From positions 1 to 64,000 of the forward strand of contig NZ_CACVCH010000035.1 of assembly GCF_902729425.1 (NCBI RefSeq): DNA of 64,000 nucleotides, read 5' to 3'. The notes under the pieces are model-generated. The model was not told the DNA's origin and searched no databases. It saw only the letters and a program-made list of their open reading frames with translations. Positions 18,456 through 26,929 of the stretch are shown here, in pieces. Origin of the DNA: Magnetospirillum sp. SS-4 (GTDB taxonomy: Bacteria > Pseudomonadota > Alphaproteobacteria > Rhodospirillales > Magnetospirillaceae). Numbering within the stretch: position 1 is the first letter of the stretch; each line of letters begins with the position of its first letter. Both the position numbers and the translations under genes were made by a program.

Positions 18456-19615
18456 GCGGGCCGTAGCCCAGCATGGCGCAGACCGAACGCACCGGCTCGG
18501 CCGAGGTCAGCTGCGCCCACTCCTGCGTCGACATGTGCTCGCGCCACTCGCCGGCCATCCCGTGCCGGGCCATCTTGAAGGTGGGATCGTTCGCGTGGGC
18601 CTTGATCAACCCGCCCACGTCCGAGGCGACGACGCTGTCCCTGATCCGCCCCTCGTCGCGCTGGAGCCCGAGAAAGTCGAGGATGCCGCCCACGACCTCG
18701 ACCGGCCTCTGCTTGATGTCTTCGAACCGGACGACCAGAATCGGCTTGCGGCGGCCCGCCAGCCAATAGGCGGCGAACAGGGCATAGATCAGAAGCGGCC
18801 TCGCCCCCAGGACGACGGGCATGTGATTGGCCGACATGACGGTGCGGTCGAGATAGTCCCGGAAGTCATGCCCGCCGCCGACATAGCGACGGTGCCACGA
18901 ATACAGGCTCGTCGATTCTGCCCTGGTCCTGACGGACACGGGCGAGATTGGTAAGGGCGTCCACATGGCCGGGCTCCAGGTCGAGAACGCGGCGGAAGCA
19001 CGCCTCGGCCTCGTCCATCCGGCTGGTGTCATAGAGCAGGCAGCCCAGATTGAATTGCGCCGCGACATTGCCGGAATCGATCTCGACGGCGCGGCGGGCA
19101 TGGCCTTCGGCCTCCTTGAACCGGCCGAGGGTTGTCAGGGCGATGCCGAGATTGGCCTGGGCGGCAACATCGGCGGGGGCAAGGTCCAGCACCCGCCGGT
19201 ACCCCGACGCCGCCTCGGTCAACCGCCCGGCACCGTGATGCTCCAGCGCCGCCGCCATGCACGCCCTGGCCGTGACGGCGTCGACGACGTCTCCGGACAA
19301 TCCATGCCGCCGCCCCTCGTCCAGGACCTCCAGAGCGGTTCCGGCCTGCCCCATGTGCAGCAGCAATTCGGCATGGCTGAGCCAGAACTGCCCCTGGGAG
19401 GCGTCAGCCTCCAGCGCCGCCTTGAAGTGGGGGAGCGCCGCCTCGGCCCGGCCGGTCACCGCCAGCACGATGCCCAGATTGTGATGGGCCTGAGGCTGGT
19501 TCTGCACCGCATCGAGAGCGGCGCGGTACAAGACCTCGGCCTCGGCGAGCCGGCCGGCCTGATGATGGGCGATGGCCTGGGTGAGGGCGTCGGCCAATGG
19601 CACTGACTCGGACAC
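18440..19615 (-). pseudogene. broken TPR-sulfotransferase gene
   Basis: From a GTG at 19615 (GGGGAG seven bases upstream) the frame encodes about four to five TPR repeats such as QPQAHHNLGIVLAVTGRAEA and VAAQFNLGCLLYDTSRMDEA. After RVRQDQGRIDE the frame goes out of register and stops at 18866. In the next frame, sulfotransferase C-terminal sequence begins abruptly: LYSWHRRYVGGGHDFRDYLD, ILVVRFEDIKQRP, GEWREHMSTQEW. The PAPS-binding P-loop half of the domain is missing. TPR-sulfotransferase fusions are common in this group, so an internal deletion that also shifted the frame is the simplest reading. It lies 30 bases after a methyltransferase gene. Confidence 0.7.
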
Positions 19616-19644
19616 GAGGCGGCTCCCCACACGTTCTCCAGGTC

Positions 19645-20661
19645 TTATCCGTTTCGGGCGAAAGTCCAGAAACGCACGGGGAGTCCATAGCTGATTCCAT
19701 GCTCGAATCCCATCTCCGTGAAGCCGGCGGAATGGGCAAGCCCGCACAAAAATTCCGGGTCACGGCAATAACGCCGGGTTCCGCCGATGGTCGCCATGGT
19801 TCCGGCGCCATCCGGCGCGGGAAACTCGGAGAACAGGACAAATCCTCCCGGCTTGAGGGCGGCGGCCGCCCCAGCCAGAAACGGCGACAGATCGGGGCGA
19901 TAATAGACGGCGCCGCCGCAGACCACCGCGTCGGCCACGGGGCCGAGGGCGGCCAACGATTCGGACATGTCGCCGACGATCATCCGGTCATAGCGGCGTT
20001 CGGCCCGTCCCGCCATCGCCGGCGACAGGTCCATGCCGATGAGATGGCGAGCGTGGGACCGAAGTCCCGAGGCGAGCGCTCCCGTCCCGCAGGCGGCATC
20101 CACCACGGTAAGTCCGGACAGCCCTGCCATCCGATGCCCGACCGCAACCAGGAAATGCCGGGCGGTGTCCAGGTGGAGCGCCCCGGCGTCGTAATCGTCG
20201 GAGATCTCGTCGTATTTGATCCGGACGGATTTTTCCCGCCAATCGTCGTCGGGAGCCGGTTCAAGACAGTTGAAGAACAGGTTTTCCGCCAGATCGATCC
20301 GGTCAAGACGCATGGCCAGGTTGGCGGCGGCGGCGAACAGCTCGTAGCGTTCGGGATCGTCGCGGAACGCCTCGATCAGGAATTCCAGGGCGCCGCCGAG
20401 GGTAAGGCCGGGCCGGGTCGCCGAAGCCCACAATTCCCCCAGATGCCCCAGTTGATCGTCATTGACCCGCCAGAGGAATCTGAATGCCAGACGATGCGCC
20501 TCGAAACAGTAGCTGTCCTCGGACAGGGCGCGCAGCAATGCCTGAAAGCCGAGTATCGCCTCGTTCCGCGCCATCAGCGCTTCGCTGATATGGCACAGGC
20601 GCAATGCCTTGTCCGTCCGAGATGGATTACCAGCCTCGGCATCGGCTTTGCCTGGAATCAT
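19645..20661 (-). CDS. class I SAM-dependent methyltransferase
   Basis: The 338-residue protein has a helical, TPR-like N-terminal half (about 20-130) and a C-terminal Rossmann methyltransferase domain: VVDAACGTGALASGLRSHAR (motif I, about 187-206), IGMDLSPAMAGRA, VVCGGAVYYRPDL and LKPGGFVLFSEF. The substrate is unknown; helical-repeat plus methyltransferase proteins of this type often neighbour surface-polysaccharide or TPR genes. It is upstream of, and probably cotranscribed with, the broken TPR-sulfotransferase gene, so the pair may once have modified the same product. Confidence 0.85.
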   Translation of the reverse strand: MIPGKADAEAGNPSRTDKALRLCHISEALMARNEAILGFQALLRALSEDSYCFEAHRLAFRFLWRVNDDQLGHLGELWASATRPGLTLGGALEFLIEAFRDDPERYELFAAAANLAMRLDRIDLAENLFFNCLEPAPDDDWREKSVRIKYDEISDDYDAGALHLDTARHFLVAVGHRMAGLSGLTVVDAACGTGALASGLRSHARHLIGMDLSPAMAGRAERRYDRMIVGDMSESLAALGPVADAVVCGGAVYYRPDLSPFLAGAAAALKPGGFVLFSEFPAPDGAGTMATIGGTRRYCRDPEFLCGLAHSAGFTEMGFEHGISYGLPVRFWTFARNG

Positions 20662-20802
20662 GTATCTCCGTTTCGGTGTCAGGATGTGATGGGTGTTCCT
20701 CCGGCATTGTTGCCATAATCACCAGTTCGTGACCACACTTCCCCGCCCCCCTCCCACACTTCGGCCTTGCATTTTTCGGCCGCCGGGGTCAGACCGGAAG
20801 CC

Positions 20803-23454
20803 ATGAGCATCCGCAACCTTCCCTCCCTGTTCGAACCCACCTCGATAGCGGTGATCGGCGCGTCGGACCGTCCGCGTTCCGCCGGGGCCGTGGTCATGCG
20901 CAACCTGCTGGCCGGCGGCTTCAAGGGGCCGATCATGCCGGTTCACCCGAAGCATCGGGCGGTGGCCGGCGTGCTGGCCTATCGCGACGTCGACTCGCTG
21001 CCGCTGGCCCCCGATCTGGCGGTGCTCTGCACCCCCGGCCCGTCGGTTCCGGCGATGCTGGAGGCCTTGGGCCGCAAAGGGGCGCGGGCGGCGGTGATCA
21101 TCGCCGCCGATGTCGACCGGGCCGCCATGCTGGATGCCGCCCGCCGCCACGACCTGCGGGTACTGGGGGCGGGCAGCCTGGGCGTGCTGGTGCCGCGCAT
21201 CGGCCTGGACGCCAGTTTTTCCCACATCTCCGCCCTGCCCGGCAAGGTGGCGCTGGTGTCGCAATCGGGGGCGGTGTGCAGCGCCGTTCTCGACTGGGCC
21301 AGACCGCGCGGCATCGGCTTTTCCCACTTCGTCAGCCTGGGCGAGGGCGACGACATCGACTTCGCCGACGTGACGGATTATCTGGCCAACGACGACCAGA
21401 CCCGGGCGATCCTGCTCTACATCGAAACCATCCGCGAGCGCGGCAACTTCATGGCCGCCGCCCGTGCCGCCGCCCGCAACAAGCCGGTCCTGCTGGTCCG
21501 CGCCGGCGGCGTTCCCGAGGACCGCCGGGTCGGCCCGTTCATCGCCGAGGCCCTGGCCCGGCAGGAGGATTCCTTCAACGCCGCAGTCCGCCGGGCCGGC
21601 GCGCTCAGGGTCAACGACATCAACGAGCTGTTCGGCGCGGTGGAGACCCTGGCGCGGGCCAAGCCCATGAAGGGCAACCGGCTGGCCATCGTCACCAATG
21701 GCGGCGGCACCGCCATGATGGCCAAGGCCGAGATGGGCGACCCCGGCGGCGGACAGGTGGCGGAGCTGGATGCCGAGACCCTGCGCAAGCTGATCGCCCT
21801 GATGCCGCGCGGCTGGACCGCCGACAACCCGGTCGACCTGGGGGTCGACGCCTCCGGCAAGCGCTATGCCGAGGCGGTACGGGTCCTGGCCGAGGCCGAG
21901 GAGGTCGACGCCATCCTGGTCATCCACGCCCCCAACGCCATGGCCGATCCGATCGAGGCCGCCCAGGCGGTGATCGATACCCAGCGCCGCTTCGGCGGTG
22001 CGGTGCTGACCTCCTGGGTCGGCGAGGAGGCGGTGGCCCCGGCCCGCAAGCTGTTCGCCGAGGCCGGCCTGCCCACCTACGACACCCCCGGCCGCGCCGT
22101 CCGCGCCTTCCGCCATCAGGTCAACTATCAGCGCAACCAGGACATGCTGATGGAGACACCGCCGGCCCATCAGGGCGGCTTTCGCGCCGCCAAGGGCACG
22201 GCCCGGCTGATCGTCGCCCGCGGCCTCGCCTCGCCGGGCGGCCTGCTGAACGAACCCGATTCCAAGGCCATGCTGGCCGCCTACGGCATTCCGGTGCAGC
22301 AATCCACCCTGGCCGCCACCGTCGACGACGCCGTCGCGGCGGCGGAAAGCCTGGGATACCCCGTGGCGCTGACCCTGGCCGCCGCCGATCTGGCCCGCAA
22401 GTGGGACATCGGCGGCGTCGCCCTCAACCTGGAAACCCCCGAGGCGATCCGCAGTTCCGCCGACGGCATCTTGCGCCGGGTCGAGCGCACCCGTCCCGGA
22501 ACCAGGGTCGAGGGCTTCACCGTCCAGCGCATGGCCTTCCGCCCCCATGCCCGCCAACTGGTTCTGGGCATCGCCTGCGATCCCCTGTTCGGCCCCATGC
22601 TGGTGTTCGGCGAGGGCGGGCGCGCCGTCGAGGTCATCCGCGACCACACCGTGGGCCTGCCGCCGCTCAACCTGCCGCTGGCCCGCGGCGTCATCGCCCG
22701 CACCCGGGTGTCGCGCCTGCTGGAGGCCTCCGGCAGCCGTCCCGCCGCCAACCGCGACGCCATCGCCGAGGCGCTGGTGCGGCTGTCCTCCATGCTGGTG
22801 GACAACCCCGAGATCGTCGCCTGCGACATCAATCCCCTGTTCGCCGACGAGGCCGGCGTGCTGGCGCTGGACGTCCGCATGCGGGTCGCGCCGCTGGACG
22901 ATTCCGATCTTCGCCGGTTCTCGGTCCTGCCCTATCCCGCCGAACTGGAGGAACCCGCCGACCTCCACGACGGCTCGACGGTCATGCTGCGCCCGATCCG
23001 GCCCGAGGACCTGCCCGCCCACGCCGAACTGATGAACCGGATGACGCCCCAGGATTTACGGCTGCGTTTCTTTGGCCAGGTGCGCCAGATTCACCACCAC
23101 CAGATGGCGCGCCTGACCCAGATCGACTACGACCGCGAGATGGCCTTCATCGCCAGCCGGCCGGGCAAGGACGGCCAGCCCGAGACCCTGGGGGTGGTGC
23201 GTACGGTCACCGACCCCGACAACCAGCGGGCCGAACTGGCGGTGCTGGTCCGGTCCGACATGAAGGGAACCGGCCTGGGCACCATCTTGATGGACAAGAT
23301 CATCCGCTATCAAAGATCGCGCGGGACCAGGGCGGTCTACGCCCAGATCATGGCCGAGAACGCCGCCATGCTGCGCCTTGCCCTGAAGAGCGGCTTCAAG
23401 CGCCAGCGCTCGGAAGACCCCGACGTCATCGAGACGGTGCTGGAACTGGGGTAG
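20803..23454 (+). CDS. pat: Pat/YfiQ-type protein lysine acetyltransferase (acyl-CoA synthetase-like plus GNAT)
   Basis: The 883-residue protein has an N-terminal CoA-binding domain (FEPTSIAVIGASDRPRSAG), a succinyl-CoA-ligase-like domain (LVSQSGAVCSAVLDWA), an ATP-grasp domain (GYPVALTLAAADLARKWDIG), and a C-terminal GNAT domain (about 720-883; DMKGTGLGTILMDKII). The SHTG-type catalytic histidine of ADP-forming acetyl-CoA synthetases is replaced in KPVLLVRAGG...GPFIAEAL, as in PatZ/YfiQ, so it should be an acetyltransferase with a sensory ligase module. Known targets in other bacteria include acetyl-CoA synthetase. The start is the ATG at 20803; a longer frame from 20767 has no homology. Confidence 0.88.
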   Translation: MSIRNLPSLFEPTSIAVIGASDRPRSAGAVVMRNLLAGGFKGPIMPVHPKHRAVAGVLAYRDVDSLPLAPDLAVLCTPGPSVPAMLEALGRKGARAAVIIAADVDRAAMLDAARRHDLRVLGAGSLGVLVPRIGLDASFSHISALPGKVALVSQSGAVCSAVLDWARPRGIGFSHFVSLGEGDDIDFADVTDYLANDDQTRAILLYIETIRERGNFMAAARAAARNKPVLLVRAGGVPEDRRVGPFIAEALARQEDSFNAAVRRAGALRVNDINELFGAVETLARAKPMKGNRLAIVTNGGGTAMMAKAEMGDPGGGQVAELDAETLRKLIALMPRGWTADNPVDLGVDASGKRYAEAVRVLAEAEEVDAILVIHAPNAMADPIEAAQAVIDTQRRFGGAVLTSWVGEEAVAPARKLFAEAGLPTYDTPGRAVRAFRHQVNYQRNQDMLMETPPAHQGGFRAAKGTARLIVARGLASPGGLLNEPDSKAMLAAYGIPVQQSTLAATVDDAVAAAESLGYPVALTLAAADLARKWDIGGVALNLETPEAIRSSADGILRRVERTRPGTRVEGFTVQRMAFRPHARQLVLGIACDPLFGPMLVFGEGGRAVEVIRDHTVGLPPLNLPLARGVIARTRVSRLLEASGSRPAANRDAIAEALVRLSSMLVDNPEIVACDINPLFADEAGVLALDVRMRVAPLDDSDLRRFSVLPYPAELEEPADLHDGSTVMLRPIRPEDLPAHAELMNRMTPQDLRLRFFGQVRQIHHHQMARLTQIDYDREMAFIASRPGKDGQPETLGVVRTVTDPDNQRAELAVLVRSDMKGTGLGTILMDKIIRYQRSRGTRAVYAQIMAENAAMLRLALKSGFKRQRSEDPDVIETVLELG

Positions 23455-23460
23455 CCGACG

Positions 23461-23490
23461 AAAAAAGGCGCCCCCGGCCAAGGCGCCCCT
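23461..23490 (-). terminator. irr terminator
   Basis: On the minus strand GGCGCC (23487-23482) pairs with GGCGCC (23472-23467) and TTTTTT (23466-23461) follows. It lies between the convergent pat and irr genes. Confidence 0.65.
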
Positions 23491-23512
23491 TGCCGATGCG
23501 GGTGCGGAAGGC

Positions 23513-23932
23513 TCAGCCCTCGACGCGGACGATGACGTCGACCCGGCTGATGTTCAGGCCTTCCGGCGCGTTGGGCACCTTGGTCACCGCGATCAGGTCG
23601 GCGGGGATGTCGCACAGCTTGCCGGTCTTCTCGTAGAAGAAGTGATGATGGTCGGTGGTGTTGGTGTCGAAATACGACCGGCCGGCATCGACCACGATCT
23701 CGCGCAGCAGCCCAGATTCGGTGAACTGGTGCAAGGTGTTGTAGACGGTGGCCAGCGAGACGCGGATGTTGCTGGACAAAGCCTCGGTGTGCAGCTGCTC
23801 GGCCGAGATATGGCGGTCGCCGCCATCGAACAGCAGACGGGCCAGGGCGAGGCGCTGGCGGGTCGGACGCAGGCCGACGGCACGCAACTGGTCGAGAGCC
23901 TGACTGTAAGGACGAACGGAAATCATCGTCAT
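23513..23932 (-). CDS. irr: Irr-type iron response regulator (Fur family)
   Basis: The 139-residue Fur-fold protein has a winged helix (RPTRQRLALARLLF, VSLATVYNTLHQFTESGLL) and a dimerisation domain with SYFDTNTTDHHHFFYEKTGK. The HHH stretch and DTN-DHHHFF pattern identify the Irr branch rather than canonical Fur; in rhizobia Irr senses heme through this region and controls iron and heme genes. The classical N-terminal heme-regulatory Cys-Pro motif is absent, as in many Irr proteins. A TTGAT-type palindrome lies in its leader at 23960-23973. Confidence 0.9.
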   Translation of the reverse strand: MTMISVRPYSQALDQLRAVGLRPTRQRLALARLLFDGGDRHISAEQLHTEALSSNIRVSLATVYNTLHQFTESGLLREIVVDAGRSYFDTNTTDHHHFFYEKTGKLCDIPADLIAVTKVPNAPEGLNISRVDVIVRVEG

Positions 23933-23959
23933 GGGGGCCGCCCTTTCAGGGTGGGTGAA

Positions 23960-23973
23960 TTGATCTATCTCAA
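23960..23973 (-). promoter_or_regulatory. FNR/DNR-like palindrome in the irr leader
   Basis: TTGATCTATCTCAA matches the TTGAT-N4-ATCAA consensus with one mismatch, 28 bases upstream of the irr start. A possible -10 (TATGAT on the minus strand) lies just upstream of it, so binding here would be repressive. Confidence 0.4.
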
Positions 23974-24039
23974 CGGTATCATAGAGCCATTCGAAAAAGA
24001 AAGGTCTATAATGCCTACAATTCCAGGGATAAGCCCCTG

Positions 24040-25185
24040 CTATCCCACATGGCGAATGGATACCACCGTCAGATCATCCGGAGGCTGCCCCGGCAACTTC
24101 CGGTGAAAGCGCTCCAGCAAAGCCGCCACCGGATCGTCCATCCGCCCCGCCTCCTCTCCCCAGGACAGCAAGGAGGTCTCGTCCACCACCGGCTGGTCGC
24201 CAGCCAGGCTCTCCACCAGGGCGTCGCTGTAGGCCAGCAGGCAATCCCCCGGTTCCAGCGTCGTTCCGGCCTCCTCGTACGTGGCGTCGAGAAAGGCCCC
24301 CAGCGGCGGCCCCGCCACCGGCAGGTAGGTGGCGCATCCCCGATGCAGCAGAATCGGCGGAGGCGTCAGGGCGCCGGCCATGCTCACCACACCGCCGCCG
24401 GGCGACACCTCGCAGGCGAGGGCGGCGGCAAACTGGCCCGGCGGCAGCAATCCCCGCAATTCATGATTGAGGAATTCAAGAAGCTCTCCCGGCCCCGTCA
24501 GTGCCGACGGACGCCGGGCCATCAGGGCATGCAGGCGAACCGCGTTGAACGCCGCCGCGACGCCGTGACCGGTGAAGTCGGCCACCAGAATCCCGATGGT
24601 GCCGCGATGGGTCTCGAACACCGTCCAGAAATCGCCGCCCAGTTCCGAGCAGGTCTCGATGGTTCCACGCACGTCAAGGCCGGTACGATGGCGGATATCG
24701 TCCAGCAGCGCCGGAGAGGGCAGCAATTCCGCCTGGGTGGTCCGTGCCAGATCCAGTTCGTCGCGCACCCGTTCGCGGTAGGCCTTGAGGCCGGCCAGAA
24801 GAATCCGGTTCTCCAGGTGAACGCTCAGCCTGGCGGTGATCTCGGCGGCGTTGATGGGCTTGCTGACCATGTCGGTGGCGCCGGCGGCAAAGCACGCCGC
24901 CCGCTCCGGCGGGTGGTCCAGGGCGGTGACGAACAGGACCGGCAGCTCGTCGTGGCCGTATTGCCTCCGCAGACGCCGGCACATCTCGTAGCCGTCCATC
25001 CCCGGCATCATGACGTCGAGCAGCACCAGATCCGGCTTGCGCCGCGAAATCAGGCTCAGCCCCTCCTCGCCGTTGCCGGCCAGATGAATCCGGCCGACGC
25101 CGATGGCGTTGACAATGGCGGCCAGCACCCGCTGATTGGCCAGATTGTCATCGACGATCAGGACGCTGACGTCATCCAGCGTCAT
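24040..25185 (-). CDS. response regulator with PP2C-type serine phosphatase domain
   Basis: The 381 residues begin with a receiver (VDDN at 11-14, phospho-acceptor Asp57 in LVLLDVMMPGMDG, Lys in MVSKPINAAE), then a coiled-coil linker (about 130-165) and a SpoIIE/RsbU-type PP2C domain with ELGGDFWTVF and ILVADFTGHGVAAAFNA. Such proteins dephosphorylate a STAS antagonist. The ATG at 25185 overlaps the stop of the upstream HATPase gene by ATGA. The divergent STAS gene at 25993 is the likely substrate. It could also serve the SiaA role for SiaC at 8313. Confidence 0.9.
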   Translation of the reverse strand: MTLDDVSVLIVDDNLANQRVLAAIVNAIGVGRIHLAGNGEEGLSLISRRKPDLVLLDVMMPGMDGYEMCRRLRRQYGHDELPVLFVTALDHPPERAACFAAGATDMVSKPINAAEITARLSVHLENRILLAGLKAYRERVRDELDLARTTQAELLPSPALLDDIRHRTGLDVRGTIETCSELGGDFWTVFETHRGTIGILVADFTGHGVAAAFNAVRLHALMARRPSALTGPGELLEFLNHELRGLLPPGQFAAALACEVSPGGGVVSMAGALTPPPILLHRGCATYLPVAGPPLGAFLDATYEEAGTTLEPGDCLLAYSDALVESLAGDQPVVDETSLLSWGEEAGRMDDPVAALLERFHRKLPGQPPDDLTVVSIRHVG

Positions 25186-25889
25186 GGCGCACCCGAACGG
25201 ATGCGGAGAATGACGCAACGCCCGCCATCCTCGATGGACAGTTCGCCCAGCGAGGCGGCGATGGACAGGCCGTGCTGGCGCGACGGCGCCGCCTGACCGG
25301 CGGTGGCCGCGGGGTCGAAGCCATGCCCCTGGTCGGCGATGGCGACCTCGACCCAATCCGCCGTCCCGACGGCGGAAATATCCACATGCCGGCCCAGCTT
25401 CGCCGGGTCGGCCAGGGCAGCATCCAGTGCCTTGCAATAGGCGTCGAACCCCTCCAGCCCCGCCGCCGGGCTGGCGACCTCCAGATTGCCGTGAACCAGG
25501 GCGTTGGCCATCAATTCGTGGATGGCGCGGTCCAGGTCCCCGCCCCGGCCGGCCAGTTGGGGAAAGCGCTGGCACAATGCCCGCGAGAAGGCCAGGGCCA
25601 GATCGTACTGATAGGCGGTGCCGGTGCCCACCGAGACCCCCAGCCCGCCTTCCGAGACATGGCGCAGGAAGCGTTCGCCGGGGGGAAGCCACCCCGTCTC
25701 CTCCACCTCGCAACCGCCGACATGCGGAGCGACCAGACAGGCCTGGATGGAATCGACGCCAAAGCAGCGCGACAGAACCATCCGGCGGGGACGGGGATCG
25801 GTCGTCCAGCGGGCAGCCGTCGCCGCGTGCAGGACGTCGATGGGGGACAGGTCATCGGATATGGCCTGAATCATGGCGCCCTCGATCAT
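25182..25889 (-). CDS. HATPase-domain serine kinase (RsbW-like)
   Basis: After about 110 residues of unassigned N-terminal sequence, the C-terminal half is an anti-sigma-type GHKL ATPase: AIHELMANALVHGNLEVAS (N box), IADQGHGFDPAA (G1) and SRQHGLSIAASLG (G2). Such kinases phosphorylate STAS proteins and sequester a partner. Starts at 25889 or 25874 (GAGGG five bases upstream) are both reasonable; a GTG at 25916 is longer. It overlaps the PP2C gene by 4 bp and is divergent from the STAS gene, completing a partner-switching set. No sigma factor is adjacent. Confidence 0.82.
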   Translation of the reverse strand: MIEGAMIQAISDDLSPIDVLHAATAARWTTDPRPRRMVLSRCFGVDSIQACLVAPHVGGCEVEETGWLPPGERFLRHVSEGGLGVSVGTGTAYQYDLALAFSRALCQRFPQLAGRGGDLDRAIHELMANALVHGNLEVASPAAGLEGFDAYCKALDAALADPAKLGRHVDISAVGTADWVEVAIADQGHGFDPAATAGQAAPSRQHGLSIAASLGELSIEDGGRCVILRIRSGAP

Positions 25890-25992
25890 CGGGTCTGAGA
25901 CCCTTGCATATTTCACACATCGATTTTGGGGTAAAGTTGTGACATATGGAATGGGTATCAGCTCCGTTCAGACCGATTTCAGGGGGACCGAC

Positions 25993-26295
25993 ATGGATTA
26001 TGCCTTCGAGGCGAAGGGCGGCACTCTGGCAGTGCGGCTGAACGGCCGGATGACCCACGCCGACTACAAGGGATTCCGGGAGATCCTGGCCCGCATCAAC
26101 CAGGACAGGCCCCAACGGGTCACCTTCGACCTGACCACCGTGTCCTTCATCGATTCCTCCGCCCTCGGCATGCTGCTGATCGTCCGCGACGCGGCGGTGC
26201 AGGACAAGCGCGACGTGGTGCTGAAGGGGGCTTCCGGTCAGGCCGAGACCCTGATCAACGTGGGCAAGCTGCACAACTACTTCATCATCGAATAG
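25993..26295 (+). CDS. STAS-domain anti-anti-sigma-like protein
   Basis: A 100-residue single STAS domain: VTFDLTTVSFIDSSALGMLL contains the conserved Asp-Ser-Ser, with the second Ser the usual phosphorylation site, and ENVGKLHNYF-like C-terminal sequence (LINVGKLHNYFIIE). The ATG at 25993 is chosen because AGGGGG lies eight bases upstream. It is divergent from the HATPase/PP2C pair, and I infer that the kinase phosphorylates it and the phosphatase reverses this. What it releases is not encoded next to it. Confidence 0.9.
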   Translation: MDYAFEAKGGTLAVRLNGRMTHADYKGFREILARINQDRPQRVTFDLTTVSFIDSSALGMLLIVRDAAVQDKRDVVLKGASGQAETLINVGKLHNYFIIE

Positions 26296-26409
26296 CGAAA
26301 CGACGCGGGCCATCCCCGGGGCGGCCGCGCCACAATACCAATGCCCGCATGTGGAATGGCGGCGGCGCGTGTTAGATTGGTTGCGACCATCGCCTCCGGC
26401 AGGATGACC

Positions 26410-26763
26410 ATGCCCGACAAACGCCCTCCCACGGATTCCGATATCGGCGAGCGACGCCGCTACCCCCGTTTCCAGGGATTGAATCTGATGGCCAACATCG
26501 GGGGCCGGCTGGTCCATGTCGCAGGCATCTCGGCCGTCGGGATGAAACTGGAAAAGGGCTTCGCCCTGTCGGCCACCCCCGTCCGCTTCACCCTTTATCC
26601 CTGCGGCGACGGCAAGGTCGACATCAACCGGGGAATCGGCGGCACCTGCCGGCTGGTCCGGGAAGAGGACGGCTTCGTCGCCATGCGGTTCGAACCGGCC
26701 AGTTATCGCCTGGTCAAGTTCGTCGCCGAATGCACCAACGTGGCGGAAGACATCGAATCCTGA
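26410..26763 (+). CDS. PilZ-like domain protein
   Basis: The 117-residue protein has RRRYPRFQG near residue 16, matching the RxxxR c-di-GMP motif, and a later GISAVGMKLEK that resembles the (D/N)xSxxG strand with a changed first residue. Cyclic di-GMP binding is likely but not certain. The ATG at 26410 has AGGA six bases upstream; an ATG at 26404 is too close to it. It lies between the STAS gene and flgE, so a role in motility control is plausible. Confidence 0.7.
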   Translation: MPDKRPPTDSDIGERRRYPRFQGLNLMANIGGRLVHVAGISAVGMKLEKGFALSATPVRFTLYPCGDGKVDINRGIGGTCRLVREEDGFVAMRFEPASYRLVKFVAECTNVAEDIES

Positions 26764-26869
26764 TCACCCGGCATTATCTGCCGCCCCATCCCAGCCATCG
26801 ATCCGGCCCGGCCCGGCATTTCCTGCCGACACCCACGGATAACCGCTTGAAATAACTTAATTTGCAACC

Positions 26870-26885
26870 TGGCATCATGTTTGCT
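26870..26885 (+). promoter_or_regulatory. sigma-54 promoter of flgE
   Basis: TGGCATCATGTTTGCT has GG and GC separated by exactly ten bases, as in the -24/-12 consensus TGGCACG-N4-TTGCT. It lies 44 bases before the flgE start. Hook genes are commonly sigma-54-dependent. Confidence 0.75.
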
Positions 26886-26929
26886 TCCATGTTGAACGGA
26901 TAAATGTCCGCCGTGCGATGGAGGCGACG

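Noticed and set aside
20719..23022. 767-codon open frame on the minus strand
   Set aside because: It lies antisense to the Pat gene, has low-complexity Gly/Ala/Gln/His composition and no recognisable domain. Long antisense frames are expected at this GC content.
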